Source of the DNA: Pelobates cultripes
Taxonomy: Eukaryota > Chordata > Amphibia > Anura > Pelobatidae
Assembly: GCA_933207985.1 (NCBI GenBank)
Contig: OW240916.1
Coordinates: 298,471,582-298,535,581 of the forward strand
Length of the DNA stretch: 64,000 nucleotides
Direction of reading: 5' to 3'
The notes under the pieces were generated by a model. That model was not told the DNA's origin. It did no database searches and worked only from the letters and a program-made list of their open reading frames with translations. Within the stretch, counting starts at the first letter, position 1. Each line of letters opens with the position of its first letter. Position numbers and translations under genes: made by a program. Shown piece after piece: positions 30,851 to 42,704 of the stretch.

Positions 30851-32480
30851 ATGATTTCAGTTTCTCTGTTTACTGCAACACGCCAACTCTCAATTATAGC
30901 TTTCAGCATGTGAATTTGTATCACCAAATTCTCCCTAGGTCAGAGTACAACCAGTATGATGCAGTGCTTCAATGGCAATGCTGACATCATGTCTATGTCA
31001 TACCTTCCACAATTTAAAATATTTAAGGAGCACTTTTATTTTAATGAGGTGGAGAGGAGCAGAGACTGTTTCACAATATTTTAGTTAACTTTTACCAGGA
31101 CACCACTGGTATGCCATAAATCCTGAAATGCAGAAATCGAATCTAATGTATTATGAATTCAATCTCACTGCTGGAGCTTACAGTGGCAGGCTAGCCTTCA
31201 CTGGACTTTAAAGATTGCAGAGTGCGGTATACTCTACAAATTATGAAGGTACCCTATAGTGAGCTGCGAGCAAGCACAATTAAGAAAATTTAGAGTTGAA
31301 CACTCAAAAATAAATTAATATAAACAATAAAAATAATCTGATTTAAATATCCTAGCACACACACCTGGCTTAGGAAACAAGCGACTAAAGGGTAATTATC
31401 AATCCAGAAACATTCTTTCATTAACTGGGTTATTCATGGAATTTCAGAAAATTGACAAGGAACTGCAGATTTGAAGCCATAAGAACCAAGCTGAAAAGTT
31501 TGCAGAGTTAGAAACTTTTCCTGGTGTTGCCATTTTATTCTGAACATTTGCAATTTCCTGATGAATTATAGACAATGTCAGGTTTACTACACAACCCTGA
31601 AAGGTAACCCATGTATCTCAACCGTCACTTGATGATCATGACATTCCTAATGGAACTAGCAGACATTAGGAATGCCATCCTAGAAATAGTGGGCTTTAAC
31701 AATGTTAGGGCAGCATGGAACATTCTGTAATTGTGGTGCAAGCAGGGTTAACTCCCTGCTCAAACTGGGGAGACTCAGGTATCAATCAATACCTTGGGCT
31801 CCTCTCTGTCAGCTGGGGCCATATTTAGTGTCCGCAGATTGATAAGCGAGCTGTATGCAGAGCAGAGTGAGCATTGCATATAACCTTTTAAATCTTTTAA
31901 AATCATTGCAGCTTAGTGATCGCGTTCAGCAGCAGTGATTCCCCATACAGAAGAAGAACCCCAGGGTGCGAAAACACCCCAGTAGGGTCTCCCTGCATAT
32001 CCCCATGCCAAAGTAGTTAGTGTGGACTGTGCCTTCTGTCCATTATCGATCAACTTGTAATTGGTAGGGACATTGTGCAGGAATCACACAGAACAGACTG
32101 CTCACAGAATGGAAATCCCTCTGCTGATGTCAGTACTGATGTCAGCAGAAGGAAACCCTCTGACTTCTAGCTAGGGTTATGGTTACTGTTAGGGTAAGTA
32201 TTAGGTTAGGTTTTGTGTAGATTAAGCGTTAATGCTGTTTTTGTAGATTATGCAGTCAGTTTTGGAGGAATTGAGAGTCGTCTGAATTTTGGGTGATAGG
32301 AGATTTGGCCAGCATCCCGATTCGTTATATGGAGGAATCACACAACAAACAAAAAAGGTAATGGATAAACTATTTATTCTGTTTCACGATTTGAAGTTAT
32401 ATCAGTGGTGCCAAAACAAAGATGGTGAGGGGATAGCCAATAAATGCAAATTTTACTCACAGATTAAGAATTAAGAAGTG
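30851..32480. other. Apparently unique DNA, non-coding
   Basis: No recognised transposon ends or domains. Telomere-like GTTAGGGTAAGTATTAGGTT AGG occurs at 32190-32212. Confidence 0.45.
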
Positions 32481-33980
32481 ACCAGTAAAGGGGAAAAAGG
32501 AGGAGAAGAAAAAAAAAAGAAATCTATATTTATATATGATATATTTAATAAAGATATAAAAGATATAATATATAAATATATAAATGTAGATTTTCTTGTA
32601 TTTATAAAGGAAAAGAGGTACTATATAATATCCCAAACAAAAAACAAGAAAACGTGCCAAACACCCAGAAGTGTACCTCACATACACCAATATGATATGA
32701 GCAAAGGGGTAAATCTATACTGTATCAAATACTAGTACAGATTAAAGGGGTAGCACAAAAAATCATGAACCATACAACCTGCATATAATACAACACAGTT
32801 CTTCAAAGAATCTAGAATATTAAAAAAAAAATCACATAATAGTGAAGCATGTACAGAAATATACAATTCAATCCCGTAGGTAGAGAACTTACAAGACCAT
32901 ACTGTAGATCTGCGCTTATCTCCCTTCCATAGGGTGTATAAATAGCGTTTCCTTTCTCAGTAGCCTTGTATGTATGGACCAAAGTCGTAGATTCAAAACA
33001 CCCAATCCTCAAAGGAAAAGAGGTATATAGAGCAGTATTGCAAACAGAGATGAATTTATTAATACAAATTGCACTTACATCAAGTGAAGATTATAACAGC
33101 ATTTCACCACTCACAAGTGGTACCAAGGAGAAGGAGTCCCTCTATGGTAATATAAAATATATATATATAATATGTAATAAAAAATAATAAATATACTAAA
33201 AACAATAAGAAAAACAAAAAAGAAATAAATGCTCCTGATCAATATCCAACGCGTTTCGTCTTGTAGACTTCTTCAGGGATAAAAAAATGTCCAAAGAGTC
33301 CTTCTTTTATAAGCCTCCAAAAACAATCTTGAAATTGCCGCGGAAAAATCTTTACTTCCGGGTTTCGGCCATGTTTAGTTTTGATTGGTCGGGCGAGATG
33401 ATCTTTTCAAACGGATGTAGACGAGGAATTTGTTTCCGCATTCCTTACTGGAATGCATAACGTCCATAAAGAACAATACAACATCACTAGCGGTACTTCC
33501 GCGTTCCACCGTGGAACGCATGGGAGACCGAGCAGCCAATCGGCTGCAAAGAAAACCGGGCATCCCAGGCGTCCCAAAGTTCGGCAAAAGGAGGCTATTT
33601 ATTATAATATATAGACTCTACTATGTATACAATATACACAATATAAAAAAATATAATATTAATAATCTAAAAAAATATAAGAATGAACACAACAGTATCT
33701 ATATTCATGTATTCTTGTATTGCTCCTCCTTTTTTCAGTTTATTGGTTACTTTTTCTCACTTTATCTGTTAAAGAAAAGGTATGAAGATCTGACTATTAG
33801 TGTACAGCAAAATATATACATCATATCTATATTTTGCACATATTTTCTATACACTATTTGGCCAATTTACGGCCATATAGTCCGTGCAAATATTTTTTAC
33901 TGCAACCAATGCATAAACGAAATTCATCCGGACTAAAAGACGAAAAAAATAGACGAAAACCAAGTTGCCAGAAACATGGG
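32481..33980 (-). mobile_element. Probable retroelement terminal repeat with ribozyme-like fold
   Basis: A long AT-rich stretch surrounding CCAACGCGTTTCGTCTTGTA at 33246-33265 and the GC-richer block 33330-33600. In frog genomes the phrase GAAACGCGT next to CTGANGAAG is very common and has been linked to Penelope-like retroelements and other hammerhead-bearing retroposons. No reverse transcriptase frame is visible here; the frame 33430-33936 has no domain. Class and limits are inferred. Confidence 0.35.
33243..33281 (-). ncRNA. Hammerhead ribozyme-like motif, one core substitution
   Basis: Minus strand, 5' to 3': TATCC (33281-33277), CTGAAGA (33276-33270), A, GTCT-ACA-AGAC (33268-33258), GAAA (33257-33254), CGCG (33253-33250), TT (33249-33248), GGATA (33247-33243). 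Stem I is TATCC pairing GGATA, stem II is GTCT pairing AGAC with an ACA loop, and the minimal stem III is CGCG. A hammerhead requires CTGATGA, stem II, GAAA, stem III and a UH cleavage site; all are present and in order, except CTGAAGA in place of CTGATGA. Very short stem III is known for hammerheads that act as dimers in retroelements. The substitution probably weakens or abolishes cleavage. Confidence 0.5.
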
Positions 33981-33984
33981 CTGA

Positions 33985-34037
33985 ATGGTTCTTATCTGCC
34001 GAATGGTTCTTATCTGCCGTCACATTCTATGTTTCTA
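33985..34037 (+). mobile_element. CR1 3' tail, detached
   Basis: GGCTGAATGGTTCTTATCTG CC, then the same GAATGGTTCTTATCTGCC again, then GTCACATTCTATGTTTCTAT. This is the 3' end of the CR1 family at 18961-20886, with an 18-bp tandem duplication. No ORF attached: extreme 5' truncation. Confidence 0.8.
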
Positions 34038-34640
34038 TTCACTTATTGATATGCAAGAATTTCTTCAAGCAAAACGGTAAAAAAAAATACTTGATTATGC
34101 GTCGGACAAACTTGTAATTAAAAGAAAGTAATTACTGTCCTTTAAAAAACAATATGTAATATGCATGGTTAAAATATGTACCTAATTTACCCAATTTACC
34201 CAATTAAAAAAAAGTATGTCTTGACTCGTGTTTTAACATTTTAGGAGACTTCTGAATAAAAGTAATTATATGGAGAGTTACACATTTTTAAATTAATCAT
34301 GTATGGAATGTATTGGAAAAAATGACTAACATTCAATAGAGTCTTTGACATTCCAATGTTTACCACAAATACTTAGTCAGTAAAGAGTCTGAAAACTACT
34401 AGCCAATCCAATAGAAAGCTATAGAAGCACAACAAGGACAGGCTCATATGTTTGTCGTTCAGTGCCAGTCTTCTTCTGTGCAGACCAAGTCAGTCTTGGT
34501 GATCCAGTTATAGCCTATGATTAAGTCCTGCCATAATAAAAAATGGTGTCTCACCACTACGGAATTTTTAAATATAATTTGACTTTTTATTGTCAAGTAC
34601 CATTACATTTTTGGGCAACCACAATATCTTAGATATTTAG
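34038..34640. other. Non-coding DNA, nothing recognised
   Basis: AT-rich; I see no repeat boundary or frame of interest. Confidence 0.45.
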
Positions 34641-34705
34641 GGCATTCATATTGGCTGAACTTGATAGACGCAAGTCTCTTTTCAGCCTATGTAACTATGT
34701 AAATC
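34641..34705 (+). mobile_element. LINE 3' tail (TATGTAAC type), detached
   Basis: GGCTGAACTTGATAGACGCA AGTCTCTTTTCAGCC TATGTAACTATGTAA is the same 3' end as the LINE ending at 51168. Only the tail survived. Confidence 0.8.
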
Positions 34706-35063
34706 GTTATGTCCATGTCAGATCCACCTCAATTAACTGCATTTATCAGTACAATGAAGGAATCTATTTGTATAAAGAATCCATGCTGAAGGTGAGCAGT
34801 TAAGTAACATGTCACACTCGTTACCCAGCACCAGGAATGAAAACCTCTTTGCAACAACGAAAGAACCAGAACTTTGAGCTTCAAGTTTATATTTTGTTGG
34901 TTCATTTTACAGCTTTCACCATATTTGATGCTCCTTATCTAAAATCTAGTCTGCCAAATGTTCTGAAAACCACAGTATTTCAAAACATTGTCCATTTCTT
35001 CTGCCTCGACTTTGTTTTTCATCCTCTTTCCATTAAAATATATATGTGTAAACCTATGCAAGG

Positions 35064-35214
35064 TATTCACTAATGTGGGAATTGTCAGGAATGTAAAGTG
35101 AATTTAAAATCCAAGGCCAAAGTATGTGAATTGGAAGCATTGCTAACTTGGATTTTTTTCTCCTTAAATTTGAAATCTACTTTGAATTCCTGTCAATTTT
35201 CACTTTAGTGAATG
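35064..35214. mobile_element. MITE with TTCACTWAWGTGRGAATT TIRs
   Basis: Left end TATTCACTAATGTGGGAATT GTCAGGAATGTAAAGTGAATTT; right end, reverse complemented, TCATTCACTAAAGTGAAAAT TGACAGGAATTCAAAG. Imperfect inverted arms of about 45 bp. Partial copies at 26699-26742 and 54903-55050. Possibly a TA-target element; the duplication is unclear. Confidence 0.75.
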
Positions 35215-36300
35215 ACCTTGACAGTGTACCTCTGTGATTTATCTGTTTCATTGCAAAAAAACAAAGATATCATGTTAAAACCACCATTTAGGTGGCTTGC
35301 CTCCCTTTCTACGTAGTTTAATGACCATCTCCTTGGCTGACATCATCAGAATTGATGATGTCAGCCAATCCAATGCTTTTTAATAAGAACAGTATTGGAT
35401 TGGCTGAGATTGTCAGGGAGGCAGGGCGGGGCAGGGCCAAACGGTAGCTTGGTCAATTAGCATCTCCTCATACGTAAAGTTCAGCGTGCCCTCGTGGGGG
35501 AAGTTCAGGAAAGGCAGAGTGGGAGATAGCACACACACAACAAGCTGAGAAAGTAGCAGAACTGGAAGGTGAAGTCAAGCTATCACTAATACAAGGAGAG
35601 CAGGATGCTTCATATCAAAGGAAGGTTAAGTGGCAAAATACAGCTCCAGTTGGGACAGTGGCATATGAAGAAGGCAGCTGACGCTTGTGCATTTCACCTT
35701 TTAAAAGATGTGGATAAGTAGGGAAGAAATGGAATATATTGGAAGTTAGAAGAAAAAGCATCATGAAGTTATGGCAGTCTTTATTAACATTCGAGGAAGG
35801 TGCACAGTTGTTTATAACATATTTATTCTATGAAGGAGACTTGGTTACACAGTTTCACATTTCAAACTTTAGATGTCTGTCAGTATTCACCATTGGGATT
35901 TTTGCCGTGATATCTACATTCATAGGCCTGGGTCTCTAAAAGGCATGTCATAACTAGATAATGCTGTCAGAATGTCACACGTTCTGCATCTGTTACCTCT
36001 GAACAAGTATAGTGCTTTTTTCTTTTTTTTAATCAAATGCCGATTTTGTCTCCACTGACATCCAACATTCGTCAAATAACGCACTAGAGTAAAGCGAATA
36101 AAGTCAGATGTTTATGCTTTGCCAAGTGATTGAATTTTGTTGAGACACAGAAATGTACAATTTATTACTTACACAAATAGATTTTTATATATATTTAACA
36201 GTGTAATTACATTATTTTTTAAAGCAAAGCATGGATTGCAATGCAGCTCTTAATTGTAGACACAATTATTTAATTTTAATTTTTTAAAGCAAATTCTACT
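35215..36300. other. Non-coding DNA, nothing recognised
   Basis: No supported gene. A small dyad CAATCCAATGCTTTTTAATA / AGTATTGGATTGGCTGA lies near 35360-35410. Confidence 0.45.
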
Positions 36301-36309
36301 TTCGATTTG

Positions 36310-37735
36310 ATGTCAAACATTAATTGCTTCACACTTTTAATGCTTTCTTTCGGCCTGTTGCTCCCCCTCCTCCTACCACCCTGTCTGCCTCAAACTTTGC
36401 AACTCACTTCACTGAGAAGATTTCTACAATCAGGGAAGAGATCTCTAACCCTTCCAATGCATCACCCAACCCCACTCTCTCTGCTGTTCTATGCTCATTC
36501 GCATCTATCACAACGGAAGAGATTTCTGCTCTACTCCGGTCCTCCCGCTCCACCACCTGTCCCCTCGATCTTATTCCCTCATATCTCATCCGCACTCTGT
36601 CTCCCTCTCTTGCTCTTCCTCTCACTAAAATTTCCTTCACCCTTCAAGCATGCAACCATAACGCCGATTCTAAAAAAGCCCAACCTTGACCTCAAATCCC
36701 CATCCAGCTACTGCCCTATATCGCTACTGCTGTTTGTCTCTAAGATCCTTGAGAAAGTTGTGTATGTGAGATTGACAGACTCCCTCCAATCCAACTCTCT
36801 GCTTGACCCGCTTCAGTCTGGATTCTGCGCTCGTCACTCTGTTGAAACAGCTGTGACCAAAGTATCCAACAATTTAATCGCTGCTAAATCTCACCGCCAT
36901 TACGCTATCCTAATTCTCTGTGATCTTTCTGCTGCCTTTGAAATTGTTGATCATCAACAGCTTCTTCTCATTCTCTGTAATCTCGGTCTACGGGATACTG
37001 CCCTCTCCTGGTGCTCCTCATACCTCTCTGGGCACTTTTTCAGTGTATCGTTCTCCCCTTGACTACTACAATCCTCTTCTCAGTGGTCTTACGTGTTCCC
37101 AGATTGCACCTCCCACGCCTCCCCCTCTGTCAGTGCCTACATTGGCTTCCAGTTAGATATAGGGCTCAATTTAAGATTCTGGTGCTTGCTTACAAGTTCC
37201 TATATAATGCTTCTCCAACTTACCTATCCTCCCTAATACACAAATATGTCCCGTTGAGGCCCCTGCACTCTGCTGAAGACCTACGCCTATCCTCTGTTCG
37301 TACTCCCACATGTAATGCTTGCCTCCAAGACTTCTCCAGGGCTGCACCTTTTCTGTGCAACTCCCTTCCCTTCTCCGTTAGACTTTCACCCAGTCTTCAC
37401 TCCTTCAAAAAATCTTTGAAAACACACTTCTTCAGTAAAGCATATAATTTAAACTGTTAGCGGGTTTTCATTCTCTCCAACCCCCCTGGACTCCTCTCCT
37501 GCAACTGTAAAAAATAACCTACTAAGTTCTCAGTGATCATTTTTCTAGCAACCTATTTCATTACCCCTGCTTACCCTTTGTGTCACTATTCCCCACTCCC
37601 TCTAGCATTGAAACCTCAACCCCTCTGTTCCTGTGCATCCATTTGTCTGGTTACAATTACATGTCTGTTAGTCCACCCATTGTACAGTGCTATGGAATTT
37701 GCTGGTGCTATATAAATAATAAAAAAAAAAATAAT
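36310..37735 (+). mobile_element. L2-type LINE, 5'-truncated and internally deleted
   Basis: ORF2 remnants are followed by a 3' end GTACAGTGCTATGGAATTTG CTGGTGCTATATAAATAATA and an A/AAT-rich tail. This end is the standard vertebrate L2 tail. Starts within the region upstream of RT. Lies between unique DNA and the repeat at 37790. Confidence 0.85.
36324..37460 (+). pseudogene. L2-type ORF2 (reverse transcriptase), broken
   Basis: The reading begins in the 36324 frame (ASNFATHFTEKISTIREE, then TTCPLDLIPSYL). A shift near 36620-36650 moves it to the 36307-37062 frame (FKHATITPILKKPNLD, PISLLLFVSKILEKVVYVRL, LLDPLQSGFCARHSVETAV, LCDLSAAFEIVDH). After SGHFFSV at about 37050 the catalytic YADD region is missing and LDYYNPLLSGL follows. 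The final frame 37011-37460 has the conserved LHWLPVRYRAQFKIL and FLCNSLPFSVR. The missing catalytic segment and two frame changes make it dead. Confidence 0.85.
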
Positions 37736-37789
37736 AATAATAATTACAACACACTCGGTATCTCGGTTCTTTTTTTCAGGTCCACGAAA

Positions 37790-38165
37790 GAAGCAGCACG
37801 TGTCTCTATAACCGTCACACAATTTGACCACACACAGCGAGAGAGAGTAAAGAGTGGTCATTCGGAAAATGGAGGTGTGGTCCGCAGCAGGGCTGTTCTG
37901 AGAAATTTTAGACTAACTAATAACAGTCTATACAATTATAAAGCAATTTAGTTGACCAATGTATCCTATTTACACAGACTGATTTTTACATACAATTATT
38001 GTAGTTTAAAGACAAATTACTAAGAGTATTATCGCTGTAGAGCTATCCACTCAGACACACCAACAACATGGAGCTCCTATAAAAGAGGGACATTAGGAGA
38101 GAAAAGAGGGAGAGAGGGATTTGGGCCAAAATATAGGGACTGTCCCTACTAATGGGAGGTAGGAT
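37790..38165. mobile_element. Dispersed repeat, copy B of a pair
   Basis: Counterpart of 5330-5775: GGGCTGTTCTGAGAAATTTT, TATTTACACAGACTG, CACTCAGACACACCAACAAC, ATGGAGCTCCTATAAAAGAG, GGACATTAGGAGAG and a GGGACTGTCCCT end. Better preserved than copy A. Non-coding. Confidence 0.65.
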
Positions 38166-39030
38166 ATGCTTATTTGATTCACTGGACATACTTTCTGATT
38201 GCTGCAGCAGGGCCTTGCTCAAGGACCCTTAGGGTCTACCAGATGTTTGCTCAGTTTGTCCAATGGTCAATTGAGGCCTTGTAATAAGTCCTCATTAGAG
38301 AGCATTTAACAGAAAGTATTCTTGTTCCATATTAATTAAGGAGCTTTACATAAAGTCCTGCAATGTATTTGTGGACCTAGAATCATCACGAGAAAGGACG
38401 TGGAAAGTTATGTGAGACTCACCCCTAAATAGGAATATGATTAAACTTACCCTAAAATACTCTGCAACTTTTACAAGAAGTATAACATTAAACAAGCTCA
38501 AATTTATGATTATTCTTTCCTCCTGCAGTTTGGGAAGGGGTAGATGAGGGGGATGGAGGGGCTCTCATGGCAGCCCTAAGAAGTGTGACTCCTATATCAC
38601 TATCAGGTATCCTATTTATTTACATTTATTAAGATCTGTTTCAAAATAGTCTGTGGATCAAACAGGAGGCATGGCTTGAAGCCACACTTCTGATCCTTCT
38701 AAATATTAAAATAAAAGATTTTGGAGAGTAGGACTGAAGGCAGTAACAGCTTCAGTAAGATGATGTTTATATAGTGCCTACACAGTTCCTTCAATTCAAT
38801 AAATCACAGGATATAAATGTGTCACCATTACAGCTGGCATTGGTTCTCTCTTTTAAGCCAAAAATTTTTCATGAACATTCTTTCTGATCTTTTATTTTTA
38901 TTACATTATAGACAGCTAGAAAGTTAGACAGAAAGACAGACAGATATAAAGATAGACAGATATAGAGATAGATTGAATTAATAATTAGCATACATTTTTC
39001 ATGTTTATCCATAGCCATCCTGTTACTAAT
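38166..39030. other. Non-coding DNA
   Basis: Contains a degenerate (GACA)n(GATA)n stretch at 38921-38977. Otherwise nothing recognised. Confidence 0.5.
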
Positions 39031-39039
39031 GGGCAGACT

Positions 39040-39092
39040 AGATGGGCCGAATGGTTCTTATCTGCCGTCACATTCTATGTTTCTATGTTTCT
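39040..39092 (+). mobile_element. CR1 3' tail, detached
   Basis: GATGGGCCGAATGGTTCTTA TCTGCCGTCACATTC TATGTTTCTATGTTTCTA matches the 3' end of the CR1 at 18961-20886. No ORF attached. Confidence 0.85.
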
Positions 39093-39579
39093 AATGATGT
39101 CATAACTGATATGTGAAGAACAGTAATGGGTCCAGTGTTGACAGTAGCTTGTGTCCACACAACATGCTGTTTAGGGGAACGGTGATGAGATGCAGTCTAC
39201 TAAACTCCTACTACAAAGTTAATTGAGCGCCTGTTGCTATATTTTACTGGCCAGCCACTGCTTGTTAAATTAACTGTCACTACGTTAAGCAAGTACTGGA
39301 TGTTTGCCAGTCTGCTAATTTCACAGTAGCAGCTGTTAGTTACCAGCAGCCCCTAATAAAATGTCAGTTTCTAGTAGTTCCCATTATTGACAGTGGGAAG
39401 AAACGATTCCAAATCTGTCACTATTACCGGCTGCCACTAAGCCTCCAAGTTGACTAATTGATCATGCGCGTATAATCTCACTGTTGGTAAAGGAGCTGTT
39501 TTGCAGCTGATTGTTCATTTCTCTGATAAACAAAGTGCTGGTCTGGTGTATCTAATATCATCTTCTCTGAAGACTTTAA

Positions 39580-39792
39580 TTAAAGGACCACTATAGTGCC
39601 AGGAAAACATATTCGTTTTGAGCAATGAGACAGCCACTAGAGGATTTGGGGGAAGGCTTAACCCATTGATAAACATAGCAGTTTCTCTGAAACTGCTATG
39701 TTTATAAAACAATGGGTTAAACCTAGCTGGACCTGGCACCCAGACCACTTCATTAAGCTGAAGTGGTCTGGGTGCCTAGAGTGGTCCTTTAA
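39580..39792. mobile_element. Complete T2/Kolobok-type MITE, 213 bp
   Basis: TTAAAGGACCACTATAGTGC C at the left and GGTGCCTAGAGTGGTCCTTTAA at the right are inverted. Counting TTAA as the duplicated target, the TIR starts AGGACCACT on both sides. The interior has a perfect dyad, AACATAGCAGTTTC / GAAACTGCTATGTT at 39673-39704. The minus frame 39515-39748 is spurious. Confidence 0.9.
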
Positions 39793-39811
39793 GGAAAATA
39801 TTACACTGAAG

Positions 39812-39860
39812 CGCCACATTTACACTACTTTACACTACTTTACACTACTTTACACTACTT
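39812..39860. repeat. 10-bp tandem repeat (TACACTACTT)n
   Basis: Four to five identical consecutive copies, beginning just beyond the T2 MITE. Perfect identity suggests recent replication slippage. Confidence 0.9.
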
Positions 39861-41844
39861 TCTGTTACTGTGAGTCAAACTAGTAAACCTAACGGATCTT
39901 TTTACAGAAATACAAGAGTAAATGTTTTTATTGTTTATGCTGGTTTTTACATGCACTAATAAATTGAGCAAAAACATCTTATATTTTGCATTAAAAGTAT
40001 TTTTGCTACCATCGGTTTCTAGTTCTAGGCATGTATACTATTGTATACCAGTGTATACATGTAATCAATACTCAATTTTATAAAAATGTTTTGCAGTAGA
40101 TAATATGTATTTTATATTTATGCATTGTATTGACATTTTAACTGCCTTATGCCAGCACTGTGTCGTTTTATACTAAATAAGGATACTCAGTTTATAATCA
40201 TTGCATATCCAAAAGTTGTACTTTGCAATGCAATAGAATATTGTTCTACAGTTCTGTGGTTTTAAGTTTCTTTGCCAATCCATATGGCCAATGTTTAGAT
40301 TTCAGCCTGCATTAAGTTAGCATGACATTTTTGAGATTTTCAGATAACAAAAAAAAATCCATGCAAGGGACATGTTTATATTAATTTGCATTTTAGATGT
40401 TATTCCTGCCAAGAAAATGTGCATATGCAAATATATCTTCATTTATGAGCCATGTTTTTGAAATTACCCATATGGTTACAAAATATATGGGAACAGAGAG
40501 GTAGTCTATTCTTTGGAAATTCTATCAACTAAATTTTCATTACTATTTTGGAATGGTAAAAATTGATTAACTGGATTATAAATTATTGGTATGCAATGTC
40601 CTTACAGAAATCTCTGCTCTAGAAAATAGCCTAAATATGTAACATTTTCTGGACATCGTGATATGGAGGAAAACTGGATCGTTCAATCCAAATTCCTTAA
40701 CCCTTAACATAAAGCATTGGCTCCTGGAAGAATCTTCGAAACTTGCTGTCTTTGTATTCTGTCATCTCCATGGTGACATGGTAGGATGTTTTCTTCTCTT
40801 ATTATAGTCCTCCGTAAATATTTGTTGCTCTAATATATAGATCAATGATGGCTAACCTTGTCACCACTGATGTTTGTCAATACATTTCTCATCACGTTCT
40901 AGGCTGTAGTCCAAAACCTAGACCACGAACATCTGGATCAAGCAACAGCTGGAAGATAAAACATTGGCTAGTCTAAGCACTCTGATCATTTCTCATGGAA
41001 TGGAAAAAGAGGAAGCTTTCCTTAAATTCAATCTGGTTTTTATGTGCTCTGCGAGTCCAGAGAGACTTTTATCTCTTGTTGTCGCTGTTAATATTATTTT
41101 AGTTTTAAAAATATTTTTATTTGAAATTTTCAAGTGCCAGTAGAGTCAACAAAACGTGATTTTTGTGATGTTGTAGTATTTGCCACATTATGACAACAGA
41201 TATAGTAGAAAATGTCTACATATTTGAGGTTACCCAAAATATGATGCTTCAGTTATCCTTATCAATCAGTTTCTGGTGAGAACCTATACTATGTGAAACG
41301 CCAGACTTATACGAAGATATTCCTTTTCTATGTTGGTTTACTTATATGTGTTTTTGAAAGTGATATGAATTATTGTATTTATGATGAAATGGATAGGCAC
41401 CAATTCCAATGGCATTTACGGCACATTTTATTATGGTATGTATCCATGCAAATTTGTATAAATTGATTTTTTTTTTTTATAAAAAGCAAAAATGTTATAA
41501 GTGTGAAACTGTAAATTAAGTTTATTTACATTTGTCAAACAGTTTAAACAGTTAGCGTTAAAGAAAGATAAAAATTAAAAGAAAATTCAGGTAGCAGATA
41601 CCAAATATTTAATCTTTCAATTACCAAGTGCACAAATAATTATTTATCATGACTGATCAGGCAGGGTGTAGGTCAGCAAGGTCAGTGTTAACGTACTTAT
41701 ATACATATTTACATAACTGGTAAGTTTAGAAGAAATGTTCCGTCTTCTATTTTTCGTTGATTAAGTCTAACATTTATAAAATGTATTAAACAAATCCATT
41801 ACCAGATTTACTTCAAAGTTAGTGCTACTTCCAAAAACAACAGA
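39861..41844. other. Apparently unique AT-rich DNA
   Basis: No open frames above 60 codons. A decayed hAT MITE may lie near 40845-40975 (GATGGCTAACCTTGTCAC ... GAACATCTGGATCAAG), but the pairing is too weak to call. Confidence 0.45.
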
Positions 41845-42125
41845 TTAAAGGGATACTTCAAGCACTGTGATCACTTTAGTGGTTTGAAGTGTTTATGGTG
41901 CTTAATGTTTGTGTGTCCAAAATTCACCTCCGGAGTGCTTGGCAATGGCAATTCTGTGTGTATTTTTTATGCACAGAATGTCATTGATTATCCAAAAGCT
42001 CTAGGCTGATTCTCCCAGTCAATGAATGGCTAATTGGATCAGAATCTGGCTTCTCAGCTCTGTCATGAGAGCACTTTCAGCACCCAATGGGTGCCCAGGT
42101 AAGAGGGAAAATCATAGCAAAAAAT
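41845..42125 (+). mobile_element. T2/Kolobok-type MITE, left part
   Basis: TTAAAGGGATACTTCAAGCA CTGTGATCAC opens a T2-type element with the frequent frog interior AGTGGTTTGAAGTG. Its right terminus was not found; the limit given is approximate. Confidence 0.6.
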
Positions 42126-42700
42126 GTTGTGGGCTGTAGTAGTTATGATACTAAACATGCTTCCCTATTCATGATCAACTGTATTCTGAAAATCTATACT
42201 TTCACCAATACTAAAAAAAAAATAGTAATAATTCCCAGTGGTATCTGTTCAGCCCTTTAATTACCCATTCATTAGTACATTCATTTTTGTTGATCAAAGA
42301 TCTGAACTCCCAAGCCTCTGCAACTTCAAGTGATTTTGTAGTTGCTACAGACGCACCAAATGAAATTGCATTCAGTCCTGTTCATGTATGTAGAAACATT
42401 GAACAGAAAATGTCCATAAAAAATATGTTTGCAATATGTTGTGATGTTGACATCATTTGAAATGTCTCATTTGAACTTTTAATCCTGCTAAATATGTTTT
42501 TGTTTTTCTGTATACATTTGCAACTCACTAGAAAGAATTACAGAAGAACAGAACTTTTCTCAAGACCTAGGCTTTACTAGGAGTACTTTATTTTAATCTA
42601 TGGACTACAAGTCCAGACTTTTCTTTAATTCAAAACAGTTATTCCAATAGACTGTACTTCAGTCGAGCCATGTATAGTTAAGATGAAGTAAAAAAATAAA
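42126..42700. other. Non-coding DNA, nothing recognised
   Basis: AT-rich with no frame or repeat terminus seen. Confidence 0.45.
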
Positions 42701-42704
42701 AAAG

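Noticed and set aside
40845..40975. Old hAT MITE
   Set aside because: Only short imperfect pairing between GATGGCTAACCTTG and the right part, and no duplication; too weak to list.
41272..41306. CTGGTGAGAACC...GTGAAACGCCAG as a third hammerhead-like motif
   Set aside because: The segment between the two core blocks does not form a stem II, so the match is probably chance.
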